From positions 1-64,000 of the forward strand of contig JAGCDJ010000017.1 in assembly GCA_017651185.1 (NCBI GenBank): a stretch of 64,000 nt of DNA, written 5' to 3'. Made by a program: the position numbers and the translations under genes. The notes beneath the pieces are model-generated. The model was given only the letters and a program-made list of their open reading frames with translations. It was not told where the DNA came from and did no database searches. The DNA is from Bacteroidales bacterium (GTDB taxonomy: Bacteria; Bacteroidota; Bacteroidia; Bacteroidales; ML635J-15). This document shows positions 46,651 through 55,847 of this stretch, piece by piece (positions within the stretch are counted from its first letter, which is position 1; every line of letters begins with the position of its first letter).

Positions 46651-48093
46651 ATGAAAAAAAGTATATTATGCGCAATAGTAATTGCATTGGCAGCAGCAAC
46701 AGGATTGCTGTATATTGGATGTGAAAAACACAATTCATTGATTGAGGCAGAGAAGAACAAACCGCAGGTCGAAACTCTAAATGCAACTGGTGTGTATGCA
46801 AATACAGCGACAATACGAGGAAATGTCGTTTCATGTGGGCGTTATAAAATAACGAAGCAGGGCTTTTTCTATGGAACCGACAGCGGATTTGCCAATAGTA
46901 ATTTTGTAAGTTGCGGTTCCGGTGCTGGTGAATACGAAACTAGTATCAGTAATTTGAGTCCATCTACAACTTATTATTTCAAGGCTTATGCTGAAAATAG
47001 AGTTGGGTTCGCCTATGGTGAAGTGGCAAGTTTTACAACAGCACAAGACCCAATTGCTGGTAACGAAAATGGTAATGGAGATGGTGGAAGTGGAGATGAT
47101 AATAACGGAAATGGAGAAGACAATGGTGGCGACAACGGAAATGGAGAAGACAATGGCGGAGACAACGAAGAACCTGTAACTATTCCAGTAGTCCAAACTA
47201 ATCCAGCAACCAATGTTAATGGAACTACTGCCACTTTGAATGGAAGTATAACCGACAATGGTGGTGCAGAAATAACAGACAAAGGTTTCAAGTATGGAAT
47301 TTCTCCATCAAGTTTAGACATCTCTGTTTCTGCTGGTAATGGAACAGGTGCTTTTGCTACTGAGTTGACCGGATTAACTGTCAATACCACATACTACTAT
47401 TGCGCATACGCTACAAATTCGGCAGGAACTGGAATTGGCGAAGTAAAAGTTTTTGCAACTAACTCAATTTGTGATTGCGGAACAGTAACAGACTATGATG
47501 GTAATGTATATCAAACTATTCAAATTGGAGAACAGTGTTGGATGAGAGAGAATTTAAAGGTTTCTCACTATAAAGATGGTGTTGATATTCCTGATTTAAT
47601 AGCTGCCTATGATAATGATGATAGTATTCCCAAATATGGATATTTATATAAATCCTCTTCTATAAAGACAGAGTCACAGCAAGATAAAATATGTCCATCG
47701 GGATGGCATATGCCCACAGTTGAAGAATTTAGAGACCTTAGAGATTATTTACAATATCATCCAAATTATGTTTGTGGAAGTAATTCTTTATATATAACCA
47801 AAAGTATGGCAGCAAAAGAAGGATGGGAAAGTTCATCCGAATTTTGCGCTCCAGGTTATGATATGACAACAAATAACTCTAGTGGATTTAATGCATTGCC
47901 TGTTGGTTCCGCTGATGTATATGACCATATAGACTGGGGATACCAATGCAATTTTTTCGTATATGGCATAGTTAGTGGTGATACTAGGAATTCAATAGTT
48001 TGGATTAAGAGCAATAGTTCTGAAATTGGGGGAATAATTAATGATTCTAACCGATTTAACCTACGAGGCTCTATTAGGTGTATAAAAGATTAA
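46651..48093 (+). CDS. Lipoprotein with fibronectin-like repeats and FISUMP domain
   Basis: 480 residues from ATG 46651. The lipobox is LYIGC (Cys about 24). Two similar beta-sandwich modules (about 40-130 and 175-270, each with ATLNGS...KGFKYG or ATIRGN...QGFFYG phrases) flank a Gly/Asn/Asp linker (about 135-172) made partly of a 10-residue repeat. The C-terminal domain (about 275-480) is of the Fibrobacter succinogenes major paralogous type: DYDGNVYQTIQIGEQCWMREN, KICPSGWHMPT and GSIRCIKD. FISUMP proteins are abundant cell-surface proteins of unknown function, often in large paralogous families. It was probably acquired or duplicated as part of this accessory operon. Confidence 0.88.
   Translation: MKKSILCAIVIALAAATGLLYIGCEKHNSLIEAEKNKPQVETLNATGVYANTATIRGNVVSCGRYKITKQGFFYGTDSGFANSNFVSCGSGAGEYETSISNLSPSTTYYFKAYAENRVGFAYGEVASFTTAQDPIAGNENGNGDGGSGDDNNGNGEDNGGDNGNGEDNGGDNEEPVTIPVVQTNPATNVNGTTATLNGSITDNGGAEITDKGFKYGISPSSLDISVSAGNGTGAFATELTGLTVNTTYYYCAYATNSAGTGIGEVKVFATNSICDCGTVTDYDGNVYQTIQIGEQCWMRENLKVSHYKDGVDIPDLIAAYDNDDSIPKYGYLYKSSSIKTESQQDKICPSGWHMPTVEEFRDLRDYLQYHPNYVCGSNSLYITKSMAAKEGWESSSEFCAPGYDMTTNNSSGFNALPVGSADVYDHIDWGYQCNFFVYGIVSGDTRNSIVWIKSNSSEIGGIINDSNRFNLRGSIRCIKD
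47104..47163 (+). repeat. 30-bp in-frame tandem repeat in the lipoprotein linker
   Basis: Two 30-base copies (47104-47133, 47134-47163), one base pair of difference or so, encode the 10-residue unit GNGEDNGGDN twice. Copy number could change by replication slippage without breaking the frame. Confidence 0.75.
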
Positions 48094-48097
48094 TGCA

Positions 48098-49300
48098 ATG
48101 AATTACATACACTACATAACATCAGAAGATATTTGGAATATCTTACTGATAATATCAACAATTGTGACATCGGCATCTGCAATAATGCTACCGCTTTTGC
48201 TAAATACAATAAGCAGAATAGACGAAAAGTACTTGGCATCACTGGATATTGTACATTCTTTTAAAAATAGTAGCCCGTACAATATGTTTTACTACTCGGC
48301 AATAGCATCTTTTATTCTATTAGGTATATCTATCATCCTTATACTCACAACTGAATGTTGCTGTATAAATGTGTTTTTCGTCATTCTTACAGCATGTTTC
48401 ATTGTCGTCCTACTAGTTGGTCTGTTTACATGCATAGAATTGATATACAAGTTTCACATACCTAGTAAGTTGTATGAATATCTAAAAAAACGATACGAAA
48501 AGACATCGAATGTAATATATTTTAATGCAATCAAAAAGGTTCTTCATTATGTAATTCGTTCTGGAGACACAGACCTTAGGGATAAAATAATGGATTTTTT
48601 TACGCAATGTGTTAAAAATCAGAACAAGAAAAATGAGAAATGGAGAACCTGTCTTCACAATTTTGCAAATGAAACATTGGAATTTTCGTTTTCTGAAGAT
48701 GGTCCTGGAACAAGATTGTTTGACAATAGTGTCATAATGGAATTTTTCTTCAAAGAAGAAATGGACCAGTATGACTATAATGTACTATGGGTTAACTTGG
48801 TTAAAGCAGTATGCAGGAAGAAAGAACAATTTGTGCTGGAATATTTTTCTAGAGCAGAAACTTATTTAATTACAAATCAAAAAGTTAATAAGCAGATATT
48901 CCGAGAGTTTCATTATATTGTATTAGCAATGATCTTGTATTCTGGCAATTATTTCCTTTTAAAGAGAATAATCATGAAAGACAGATTCTCTACGCTTATT
49001 TTAAAATTTGATAGTACCTTTGCAAATCCGATTTCCGAAGATATAGCAATGAAATACCCATTTCCAGACATAACGGAAAACTATATTGTAAAAAGCGAGT
49101 ATCTTGAAGATGATTGGGGCAAAACCCCTATCAAGTGGACTAATAGGATTTATGCATTGCTATTCATTAGAGATTGCAAAGCAATAGATGTAAAGAAAAA
49201 TAATTATTATTCAAAACTAAATGTCACAATTCAGCAGGAAGTTGATAAATTATCTCAAGATATAAACTTGCTGGATGCTTTGGGATTGAAATGTGAATAA
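48098..49300 (+). CDS. Hypothetical membrane protein with large cytoplasmic domain
   Basis: 400 residues. There are three hydrophobic stretches near the N-terminus (about 14-35, 68-90, 92-115), followed by about 280 soluble helical residues rich in Lys, Asp and Phe. No known motif is recognised. The gene is more AT-rich than most in the window, with codons such as AGA and ATA used often, which suggests transfer. It starts 4 bases after the FISUMP lipoprotein gene and ends at a terminator. The architecture (membrane anchor plus helical sensor-like domain) is seen in some phage-defence proteins, but nothing here proves that. Confidence 0.7.
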   Translation: MNYIHYITSEDIWNILLIISTIVTSASAIMLPLLLNTISRIDEKYLASLDIVHSFKNSSPYNMFYYSAIASFILLGISIILILTTECCCINVFFVILTACFIVVLLVGLFTCIELIYKFHIPSKLYEYLKKRYEKTSNVIYFNAIKKVLHYVIRSGDTDLRDKIMDFFTQCVKNQNKKNEKWRTCLHNFANETLEFSFSEDGPGTRLFDNSVIMEFFFKEEMDQYDYNVLWVNLVKAVCRKKEQFVLEYFSRAETYLITNQKVNKQIFREFHYIVLAMILYSGNYFLLKRIIMKDRFSTLILKFDSTFANPISEDIAMKYPFPDITENYIVKSEYLEDDWGKTPIKWTNRIYALLFIRDCKAIDVKKNNYYSKLNVTIQQEVDKLSQDINLLDALGLKCE

Positions 49301-49335
49301 ATAATCTAATGGTTTGTAGAGTTATGTAATATTAC

Positions 49336-49368
49336 GGCAGTCGGCAATGGTCGGCTGCTGTTTTTTTG
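49336..49368 (+). terminator. Terminator of the accessory operon
   Basis: CAGTCGGC pairs with GTCGGCTG (two G-T pairs) around 49338-49360 and is followed by seven T. Confidence 0.8.
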
Positions 49369-49540
49369 TTAATACAATTGCTACAAATTTTTTATTAGGC
49401 ATAAAATTATAAATGTTTTGTTAGCCAGTAACTTGCCTTTAGAAATTCCGTTATATTCGCACCCTTTTGAGATTTTTCTGCTGCTGTATTTACACCTTTT
49501 TAAGATTTTTGAACAAATTAATTTAGAAAAATTTGTTGTG

Positions 49541-49576
49541 AAAAAAGTGTGGGCAAGTTTCAAACCTGTCCACACA
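49541..49576 (-). terminator. Terminator of ruvB
   Basis: GTGTGGGCAAGTTT (49547-49560) and AAACCTGTCCACAC (49562-49575) form a near-perfect stem. On the minus strand it is followed by TTTTTT (the A-run at 49541-49546). Confidence 0.75.
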
Positions 49577-49594
49577 ATAATATTGTAACTGAAA

Positions 49595-50617
49595 TTAAAA
49601 CAATGTCTCCTGCTTTCCTGGCATAAACTTGTTCAAGTGTTTGTAGGCCTTTTCGGTGGCTTCGCGACCACGCGGTGTGCGTTTGATGAAACCTTCCATA
49701 ATGAGGAATGGTTCGTAAACTTCCTCCAATGTGCCTTCGTCTTCGCCGACAGCGGTTGCAATGGTCTTCAGACCGACAGGTCCGCCACCGAACTTCTCGA
49801 TTATTGTAAGCAGGATCTTGTTGTCCTGCTCGTCAAGTCCATACTGGTCGATGTTGAGAGCCGACAGTGAATGCTTTGCAATAGCAAGGTCGATGCTTCC
49901 GTTGCCAATAACCTGCGCAAAGTCGCGCACGCGACGGAGCAGGGAGTTTGCAATACGTGGTGTTCCACGGCTACGGCGTGAAATTTCGTATGTTGCTTCC
50001 TCCGAGATTTCAACGTTAAGCAATGAAGCAGAACGCTTTACAATCTTGCAGAGAATATCGGCGGTATAGTACTGCAAATGGCAGTTGATGCCAAAACGCG
50101 CACGCAACGGACTGGTTAGCAAACCAGAACGGGTTGTCGCACCGATTAGCGTAAACGGCTCGAGTGGAATCTGCACAGAACGTGCCGCAGGACCTTTGTC
50201 AATAAGTATGTCGATGCGGAAATCCTCCATTGCGGAATAAAGATATTCCTCAACAAGCGGATTCAGACGGTGGATTTCGTCAATGAAAAGCACATCGTTC
50301 TTTTCGAGGCTTGTGAGAAGTCCAGCAAGGTCGCCGGGCTTGTCGAGAACAGGTCCTGATGTGGTCTTGAAACCGACGCCAAGTTCGTTTGCAATTATAT
50401 TTGCCAAAGTAGTCTTGCCCAGTCCCGGAGGTCCGTGCAACAAGACATGGTCGAGTGCTTCTTCGCGCAGTTTGGCTGCCTTTACGAAGACTTTCAGGTT
50501 CTCGACAATATTATTTTGTCCGTTGAAGTCCTCAAAATCGAGCGGTCGCAGAGCTTTCTCAAACTCTTTTTCTGCCGACGACATGGTTTCCTCTTCCGGA
50601 CGGACATAATTGTTCAT
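49595..50617 (-). CDS. ruvB: Holliday junction branch migration ATPase RuvB
   Basis: 340 residues. The hexameric motor that drives branch migration with RuvA. Walker A is [10 protein letters not shown] (about 61-70), Walker [11 protein letters not shown] (near 110-120). The arginine finger region is SPLRARFGI, and the winged-helix DNA-binding domain ([19 protein letters not shown]) closes the protein. A TAACTTTG box (50634-50641) gives a leader of about 10 bases. RuvA and RuvC are not in the window. Confidence 0.97.
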   Translation of the reverse strand: MNNYVRPEEETMSSAEKEFEKALRPLDFEDFNGQNNIVENLKVFVKAAKLREEALDHVLLHGPPGLGKTTLANIIANELGVGFKTTSGPVLDKPGDLAGLLTSLEKNDVLFIDEIHRLNPLVEEYLYSAMEDFRIDILIDKGPAARSVQIPLEPFTLIGATTRSGLLTSPLRARFGINCHLQYYTADILCKIVKRSASLLNVEISEEATYEISRRSRGTPRIANSLLRRVRDFAQVIGNGSIDLAIAKHSLSALNIDQYGLDEQDNKILLTIIEKFGGGPVGLKTIATAVGEDEGTLEEVYEPFLIMEGFIKRTPRGREATEKAYKHLNKFMPGKQETLF

Positions 50618-50694
50618 AGTGAATATTTTTTTGCAAAGTTAAGCAAAAAAACGATTGAGGTTCGGTATGAGAACCCACGTTTAATAGAATTTTA

Positions 50695-50973
50695 TCAACA
50701 TTGTTTTTCCCTTTTGCCGAATACATATTTCCATGTGCATTCGTCGGGAACAGGGTCGTAGCCGCTGCCTCCCCAAGGATTGCAACTTAGTATCCTTCTG
50801 GCGGTTAGGAAGAATCCTTTCAATACTCCATGCTTGCGGAAAGCATCGAGTCCGTATGCTGAGCAAGTTGGTGTGTAACGGCACGAATTGGGCAGGAGGG
50901 GAGATATGAGTTTCCTGTAGATTTGAATCAGCAAAACGAATGGAAATGTCAATATTTTTCTGATTATTGGCAT
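50695..50973 (-). CDS. yidD: Membrane protein insertion efficiency factor YidD
   Basis: 92 residues of the YidD family, which assists YidC in inserting inner-membrane proteins. The signature [27 protein letters not shown] and the [13 protein letters not shown] tail are complete. Its ATG overlaps the TAA of the upstream regulator gene (TAATG), so it is translated from the same message. In most bacteria yidD lies with rpmH, rnpA and yidC; here it is separated from them. Confidence 0.95.
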   Translation of the reverse strand: MPIIRKILTFPFVLLIQIYRKLISPLLPNSCRYTPTCSAYGLDAFRKHGVLKGFFLTARRILSCNPWGGSGYDPVPDECTWKYVFGKREKQC

Positions 50974-52055
50974 TATGCGGATTTTTCTATGTTCCTTTTG
51001 CCAGCAATGGCTTCCTTGAGAGGTTCAAATTGACGGCGTGTATTTGGGCAGAGGTTGACATTTGCTTCGCAGAGCCGTCTTGCGTCTTCGGAATGCTTCT
51101 TGAACCACATTGTAATGGATGCAGATGAAACGCCAAGAGCTTCGGCGATGTTAACAGCGGTAGGCCTTTGCCCGCGATCCTTGGTTGTATTGTAGGCATC
51201 TTCGAGACGTTCAAGGTATGCAATGATTTTTGAATGCCGTTTTTCAAGTACGCTTTCTTGTCTTGCAACCGATGTTTCGCTTGGTGCATCGTGCTTTACC
51301 AAAATATCGGTATCGTCTATTTCAATCTGCGAATTGTCGTAAACTTCGGCCTTGAAACTTGCTGCCCGTTCGAGAGCATTGATCAAAGGTTCCATATTGT
51401 CGCCTGCATATTCGCTTACAACAGCTTCTGCATCTTTGGTGAGCGAAAAATCCTTTCCGAATTGTCTTCCGAGGGCGACAAGTTTTTCTTTGACAACCTT
51501 CATGGTCTTGTCGGCAGGAATTTCCATTTCGCGTTTCATTGCCGAAATAGTTCTATCCTTGTGCTTGATGTATTCAATTAGCATCTGCGTCTTGGATTCG
51601 CTTTGCCTTAGTATATCAACTAGCGATTTTGTTACCGAATAGCATAGTGCCGCTATTATTTCCTTATCCTGGACCGACATTTTTGTCTCGTAGCCGCCGC
51701 TTACCATGATGTTGAGACTTCCGAGGGTCGGCCTGACGGTTACGTAATACAAGTCGTCGAGGTTGTCGATAGGGGACTGGTGCCTAATGCAAAGTGTGAG
51801 GTTTTGGTCTTCGAAGAGAACGCTGTCGCGGTTATCCGTTGTTTCCCACGAGGTGCGTTTGTTTTTTGTCTGCTTGCGCTTTTCAATTTCGCTGGTCGAT
51901 ATTATTCCGTCATCGTGAGAAAGAAGGTTCTCATCAAGCCACGTTTTCCTTATTCCATTGTTTGTTTGGTGAACGCACGAAACGGTATGCACCGACAATG
52001 TCTTCGCCAGAAGTAGCATTATCTCGTTACAGTAGTTTGTGCGTTTTAAGTCCAT
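50973..52055 (-). CDS. HTH-type regulator of unknown family
   Basis: 360 residues. Residues 1-150 look like a degenerate alpha/beta sensory (GAF-like) domain: [21 protein letters not shown], then [16 protein letters not shown] short coiled-coil-like segment (about 160-190) is followed by [28 protein letters not shown], which resembles the helical lid that follows the AAA+ core in sigma-54 activators, but no Walker A or B motif precedes it. The C-terminus has a clear helix-turn-helix ([19 protein letters not shown], about 300-320). It is divergent from an FtsA-like gene, and the 240-base gap between the two carries a cluster of TTTAAGC boxes that overlap its own promoter, so autoregulation is likely. 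The product is not recognised as any named family. Confidence 0.75.
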   Translation of the reverse strand: MDLKRTNYCNEIMLLLAKTLSVHTVSCVHQTNNGIRKTWLDENLLSHDDGIISTSEIEKRKQTKNKRTSWETTDNRDSVLFEDQNLTLCIRHQSPIDNLDDLYYVTVRPTLGSLNIMVSGGYETKMSVQDKEIIAALCYSVTKSLVDILRQSESKTQMLIEYIKHKDRTISAMKREMEIPADKTMKVVKEKLVALGRQFGKDFSLTKDAEAVVSEYAGDNMEPLINALERAASFKAEVYDNSQIEIDDTDILVKHDAPSETSVARQESVLEKRHSKIIAYLERLEDAYNTTKDRGQRPTAVNIAEALGVSSASITMWFKKHSEDARRLCEANVNLCPNTRRQFEPLKEAIAGKRNIEKSA

Positions 52056-52082
52056 TTAAGTTTTAAGTTTTTTAAGCGGTTG

Positions 52083-52115
52083 CAAATTTAATAAATTTAA
52101 ATTGATTTAAGCAAA
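52083..52115 (-). promoter_or_regulatory. Promoter of the HTH regulator gene
   Basis: On the minus strand TTTG (52112-52115), 21 bases, TAAATTTG (52083-52090), about 28 bases before ATG 52055. TTTAAGC boxes touch both elements. Confidence 0.7.
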
Positions 52116-52172
52116 TGAAAATTAAAATATTTAAGCGAAATTTTGCTTAAACTTAAATAGATATTAGTTAAA

Positions 52173-52207
52173 TTGTTGTTTTATAGTATTTTATGTTGGT
52201 ATTTTTG
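52173..52207 (+). promoter_or_regulatory. Promoter of the FtsA-like gene
   Basis: TTG (52173-52175 or 52176-52178), then TATTTTTG (52200-52207), with 21 bases from the later TTG. The leader is about 83 bases and contains a TTTAAG box. Confidence 0.55.
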
Positions 52208-52295
52208 CATCGGTTTAAATCGCTTTTAATTATGGTTAAATGGCCGATTGATAGAAAAATTAAATAATTTAAGTTAAAATTTAAAAATATAAGGT

Positions 52296-53507
52296 ATGAA
52301 AAACGAAGCTTTTGTGTTGGTGTCGGAGAATAGGATAGAGTTCTTTGCGGAAAATGAAAAATCTTTGAGAATGGATTTTTGCAGCGATGACTATAGTAAT
52401 TTCAATGAATATGTATCTGCTGTAATTGGCAGTTTTGCAAAGGGGTGCAGCAATAGTATCTCTTGTGTAAAGTTGGTTTTGCCAAGCATGTATTACCATT
52501 TTGGCGAGCAGGTGATGCCGGGTGTCCGCTCAAAGAAGGATGAGAAGTACAAGATTCGTAATTTTTCGACACCGCTTTCGACAATAAGTGATGCCGATGC
52601 AACAACATATTTGGATGTTCATACGGAATTTGAGTGCGATGGCAAGTCGTGCAAGAAGTTGGAGGACATTCCGTTGTTGTGCAAGTATTTGAAACGCAAG
52701 ACTTTCCTTTACTGGGATTCTCGTCGTCTTTCTGCGCTTGTTTCCAATCTGTCAAATTTCGGAATTGAAGTTTCTTCGGTTGTGCCCGACATTTGTTTGT
52801 ACAATAGTGCTACAAAAAATTATCGCGGATATAATGCTGTGGTTTCTGTTTTCGACAGATTTTCGGACATTAGCATATTTTCAAATGGGCATGTAAAGCG
52901 AACCATAAGGTTTCAGTTTGGACTTAACGATGTTGTCCGTAAGTTGAGCGACGCGTTTGGTCTTTCATACCGCAACTGTCGAAAACTCATGGAGTTGTAT
53001 GGTTTTGTGACGGTTCCGCAACAGTATGTGCATTACGAAATTTCCGTGCCAGTGTTCGACGATGTAAAGAAAAATGTAAAATTGACCGACTTGTCGTATG
53101 AAATCAGGGAAATGCTTAGGCATGAGTTCTCGATGCTTTATGATGAGATTATGGATTGTGGGGTAGAAGAAGTGGTATTCAAGGGATTGCCTATTGTTGA
53201 CGCGCATATTTTATTCCAGATGATGACATCCTTCGAATGCAATTGCTTCGATACGGTTTCGTACGAAAAACTTGCTTTGCTTTTCAATGTCTTGGATACC
53301 AATGCATATTCGGAAACTATTGTTGCAGAACCTGTTGCTGAAGTTAAACCGGAACCTGCAAAAGAGGAGACGACAGAGGAAACGAAAAAATCTACACGTT
53401 CAACAGCGCGTGATATCGCAAAAAATTTGAAACCGGCATGGATTGACAGTCTCATGTGCAAGATAAACCAGTCGAAAGAGAAAATAAATGCACTGATGGT
53501 AGAATAG
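52296..53507 (+). CDS. Degenerate FtsA/PilM-like actin-fold protein
   Basis: 403 residues. Residues 180-236 (AVVSVFDRFSDISIFSNG...FGLNDVVRKLSDAFG...RKLMELYG) match the FtsA phosphate-2 region, where FtsA has VVDIGGGTTDIAVY...GGxxxTxDIA...AExLK. The Gly-Gly-Gly-Thr is replaced by ARG-type FDRFSD, so ATP binding is unlikely. Residues 140-178 (RLSALVSNLSNFGIEVSSVVPDI) resemble the FtsA stretch before it. VEEVVFKGLPIVDAHILFQ (290-308) matches the adenosine motif with its GG lost. A Pro/Glu/Thr-rich linker (343-370) leads to a C-terminal helix (AWIDSLMCKINQSKEKINAL) like the FtsA membrane-binding tail. It may be a non-polymerising relative that docks at membranes. Neighbours give no dcw or pilus genes. 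Confidence 0.7.
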   Translation: MKNEAFVLVSENRIEFFAENEKSLRMDFCSDDYSNFNEYVSAVIGSFAKGCSNSISCVKLVLPSMYYHFGEQVMPGVRSKKDEKYKIRNFSTPLSTISDADATTYLDVHTEFECDGKSCKKLEDIPLLCKYLKRKTFLYWDSRRLSALVSNLSNFGIEVSSVVPDICLYNSATKNYRGYNAVVSVFDRFSDISIFSNGHVKRTIRFQFGLNDVVRKLSDAFGLSYRNCRKLMELYGFVTVPQQYVHYEISVPVFDDVKKNVKLTDLSYEIREMLRHEFSMLYDEIMDCGVEEVVFKGLPIVDAHILFQMMTSFECNCFDTVSYEKLALLFNVLDTNAYSETIVAEPVAEVKPEPAKEETTEETKKSTRSTARDIAKNLKPAWIDSLMCKINQSKEKINALMVE

Positions 53508-53556
53508 TGCAACTTGATGACACAAAAGCAATTTAGACATTGGGGGTATATATATG

Positions 53557-53588
53557 CAAAAGGGGCAGATTTATTCTGCCCCTTTTTG
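53557..53588. terminator. Bidirectional terminator between the FtsA-like gene and rprY
   Basis: AAAAGGGGCAGA (53558-53569) pairs with TCTGCCCCTTTT (53575-53586), with T's in both directions. Confidence 0.9.
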
Positions 53589-53647
53589 TATGATTTGTTT
53601 CGTATTCTAGTTCAGAATGACAATTGAGGATGGGTTCTTCAAACCTT

Positions 53648-54337
53648 TTATTCCTTTACAACCAAAATAAATCCGCTGCCGTGAATGTTGTCGATCTGGA
53701 CAGAATCGTCGTTCTTGAAGTATTTTCTCAACTTTGTGATGTAGACGTCCATGCTTCTGGCGTTGAAGTAGTTGTCGTCACCCCAGATTTTCTTCAGTGC
53801 CTCGTTGCGGTCAAGGACATTGTTCTTGTTGATATACAATGCTTTAAGCAAGTCGGCTTCGCGAGGGGTAAGGCGGTGCTCCTCGTCGGTGCTTGTTAGC
53901 GAGCGAATCTTAGTGTTGAACTTGTACTTGCCAATTGTAACCACATCGCTGATGCCTGGCTTAATGTCGAAGTTGCGGCGCAGTATTGCTCTGATTTTCA
54001 TTAACAATACATCCGATTCGAACGGCTTTGTGAGGTAGTCGTCAGCGCCAATGCGGAAACCTTCCATAATGTCTTCCTTCAGCGAGCGTGCTGTCAGGAA
54101 TATAACAGGACAACTAGGACTTATCCTCTTGATTTCCTTTGCGATAGTGAAGCCGTCAACATTTGGCAGCATCACATCTAGTATGCAGAGGTTGTATTCG
54201 CGCGACAGGAAGGCGTTTACTGCGTCCTTGCCATCAGTTATGAGGGTAACATAGAAGTCGTTCATTTCCAAGTACGATTTTAGCACGAAGCCAAAGTTTA
54301 CATCGTCCTCAACCAATAATAATTTTTCCTTACTCAT
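53648..54337 (-). CDS. rprY: OmpR-family response regulator, RprY type
   Basis: 229 residues. The receiver domain has the acidic pair ED at 10-11 and phospho-Asp54 (LCILDVMLPNVDG), with Lys in YLTKPF. A winged-helix OmpR-type DNA-binding domain (about 130-229) ends with HGSGFILVVKE. Its sequence is close to RprY of Bacteroides and Porphyromonas, which regulates envelope and stress genes and, in P. gingivalis, some oxidative-stress genes. It overlaps the kinase gene by 8 bases. Confidence 0.88.
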   Translation of the reverse strand: MSKEKLLLVEDDVNFGFVLKSYLEMNDFYVTLITDGKDAVNAFLSREYNLCILDVMLPNVDGFTIAKEIKRISPSCPVIFLTARSLKEDIMEGFRIGADDYLTKPFESDVLLMKIRAILRRNFDIKPGISDVVTIGKYKFNTKIRSLTSTDEEHRLTPREADLLKALYINKNNVLDRNEALKKIWGDDNYFNARSMDVYITKLRKYFKNDDSVQIDNIHGSGFILVVKE

Positions 54338-55847
54338 AATTTATGTCTTTTAGTGTTAATGGTAAACTTACTGTGAATGTGCTTCCCTTGCCTTCGGTAC
54401 TGTTCACCGTTATAAGGCCGTGATGTGCAAGCACTATTTCCTTGGCGTAGTTCAGTCCTAATCCGAATCCCTTGACATTGTGGGTGTTGCCAGTGTGTGC
54501 GCGGTAGAATCTGTCGAATACTTTAGCCTGAGCATCCTTCGACATTCCTATGCCGTTGTCCTTCACTGCGAAGAAGAATCTGTCGCCTTTGGTGTAGGTG
54601 CTTACATGTATTTCGGGAGCGTCTTTTGTATATTTTATTGCATTGTCTATCAGGTTTATAAGAACTGTGGTCATGAGCACAGTATCCATTTGTATGTGGA
54701 CTTCGCCATCGCAGGTTTCGATTTGCAGTGAACCACCTTTTTGCGTGACTTGCAGCGACATTGTTCCGGCAACATCCCTAACGAATGCGTTTGCATCTTC
54801 ATCGGTAAGGTTTAGCTTTAGTCCGTTGCGGTCGAGGGTGGCGATTTGCAGAACTTGTTCCACATGTTGTGTCATCCTTGACGTCTCTTGAAGTATTACT
54901 TCAGCCATGCCAGATATTGTCTCTTTGTTTTCAATTACTTGTGGACTTTTTATTGCTGTTGCAGCAAGCTTTATCGTGGCGATTGGCGTCTTGAATTCGT
55001 GTGTCATATTGTTCACGAAATCGGTCTTGATGGCGTTGAGTTTTTTCTGCCTTAATATTGTGAAAATTGCAATACTGAAAGTAGCTATGAACAGTATCGA
55101 AATCAGCAACGAAACTATTACCTGCGAATATATTGAAGCGAAGATTGCGTTTTTCTTGGTAGGGAAGTCAACAACGAAAAGGTTTGGGTTTTCCATGACA
55201 TTTCCTGGCGTCATGTTGTACTTGTAGCATTTGTCCAACCTGCTGATGTCGAAATTCTTGGATGCCAATTTCGTTTCCATGCTGATGTCGTCGATTATGG
55301 CGAACTCGAAGTTCATGTCGATGCCGAAAGATGTAAGTGTACGTCTCAGAACGCGTTCTATTGTTTCTGCATCAAACCTTTTTTCAATAGGTAACTGTCT
55401 GCATGTGAACTCTGCTTCTAGTTGTATCGCCAATTTGTTGAACTGTGAGCTTGGGTCTGAAAGTTGTCCAAGGTAGTATGCTTCTATTGCATCAACATCT
55501 TCGTTTTTAATTGAGTACGAGTGGTTATCTGAAGTTTTAATTACATTTGTCGGAATATTCTCTTCGTCGAAATACGAGGTCACTGTGGAGTTGATATGAA
55601 CCTTGTCTGGTCTTGTGTCGCTTTTTCCCCCGTCCTGAACCTTGAATTTGTCGTACACGAAAATTGCAACTTCCTGCTTTTGTAAAGTAATGATAGTCTG
55701 GTTGATTGCTTCGTTCAAAGCCCTTTCGGTTATTTCTGCCGATTTTTTGTACGATGAAGTTATGTGGCTGACCTGAAGCATGATGAGCACTATCATCGAA
55801 ACCGACAACATTACTATACTCCACGATACAACTTTCTTCTTTTTCAT
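54330..55847 (-). CDS. rprX: Sensor histidine kinase, RprX type
   Basis: 505 residues. Membrane helices lie at about 8-26 and 242-265, with a periplasmic sensor region of about 215 residues between them. The HisKA domain carries His283 (MTHEFKTPIATIK), and the ATPase domain has LINLIDNAIKYT, DNGIGMS and GFGLGLNYAKEI. It is the cognate kinase of the RprY-type regulator. The best promoter box (TAAATTTG, 55853-55860) ends 5 bases before the ATG, so this message may be leaderless. Confidence 0.88.
   Translation of the reverse strand: MKKKKVVSWSIVMLSVSMIVLIMLQVSHITSSYKKSAEITERALNEAINQTIITLQKQEVAIFVYDKFKVQDGGKSDTRPDKVHINSTVTSYFDEENIPTNVIKTSDNHSYSIKNEDVDAIEAYYLGQLSDPSSQFNKLAIQLEAEFTCRQLPIEKRFDAETIERVLRRTLTSFGIDMNFEFAIIDDISMETKLASKNFDISRLDKCYKYNMTPGNVMENPNLFVVDFPTKKNAIFASIYSQVIVSLLISILFIATFSIAIFTILRQKKLNAIKTDFVNNMTHEFKTPIATIKLAATAIKSPQVIENKETISGMAEVILQETSRMTQHVEQVLQIATLDRNGLKLNLTDEDANAFVRDVAGTMSLQVTQKGGSLQIETCDGEVHIQMDTVLMTTVLINLIDNAIKYTKDAPEIHVSTYTKGDRFFFAVKDNGIGMSKDAQAKVFDRFYRAHTGNTHNVKGFGLGLNYAKEIVLAHHGLITVNSTEGKGSTFTVSLPLTLKDINYE

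Larger units (their letters stand above)
52055..52273. promoter_or_regulatory. TTTAAGC box array between the divergent HTH and FtsA-like genes
   Basis: Boxes TTTAAG(C) lie at 52055-52060, 52062-52067, 52071-52077, 52106-52112, 52130-52136 and 52268-52273, with an inverted GCTTAAA at 52145-52151. The pair 52130-52136/52145-52151 forms TTTAAGC-N8-GCTTAAA. Two boxes flank or overlap the HTH gene's promoter (TTTG 52112-52115, TAAATTTG 52083-52090 on the minus strand), and one lies in the leader of the FtsA-like gene. The arrangement is that of a cooperative operator. Confidence 0.7.

Noticed and set aside
47104..47163. Short tandem repeat considered as a CRISPR or iteron
   Set aside because: In frame within a coding linker and without spacers.
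49381..49575. 64-codon open frame on the minus strand downstream of ruvB
   Set aside because: It begins inside the ruvB terminator and has no protein-like features.
53624..53899. 91-codon frame antisense to rprY
   Set aside because: Shadow frame with no motif; rprY is clearly coding.
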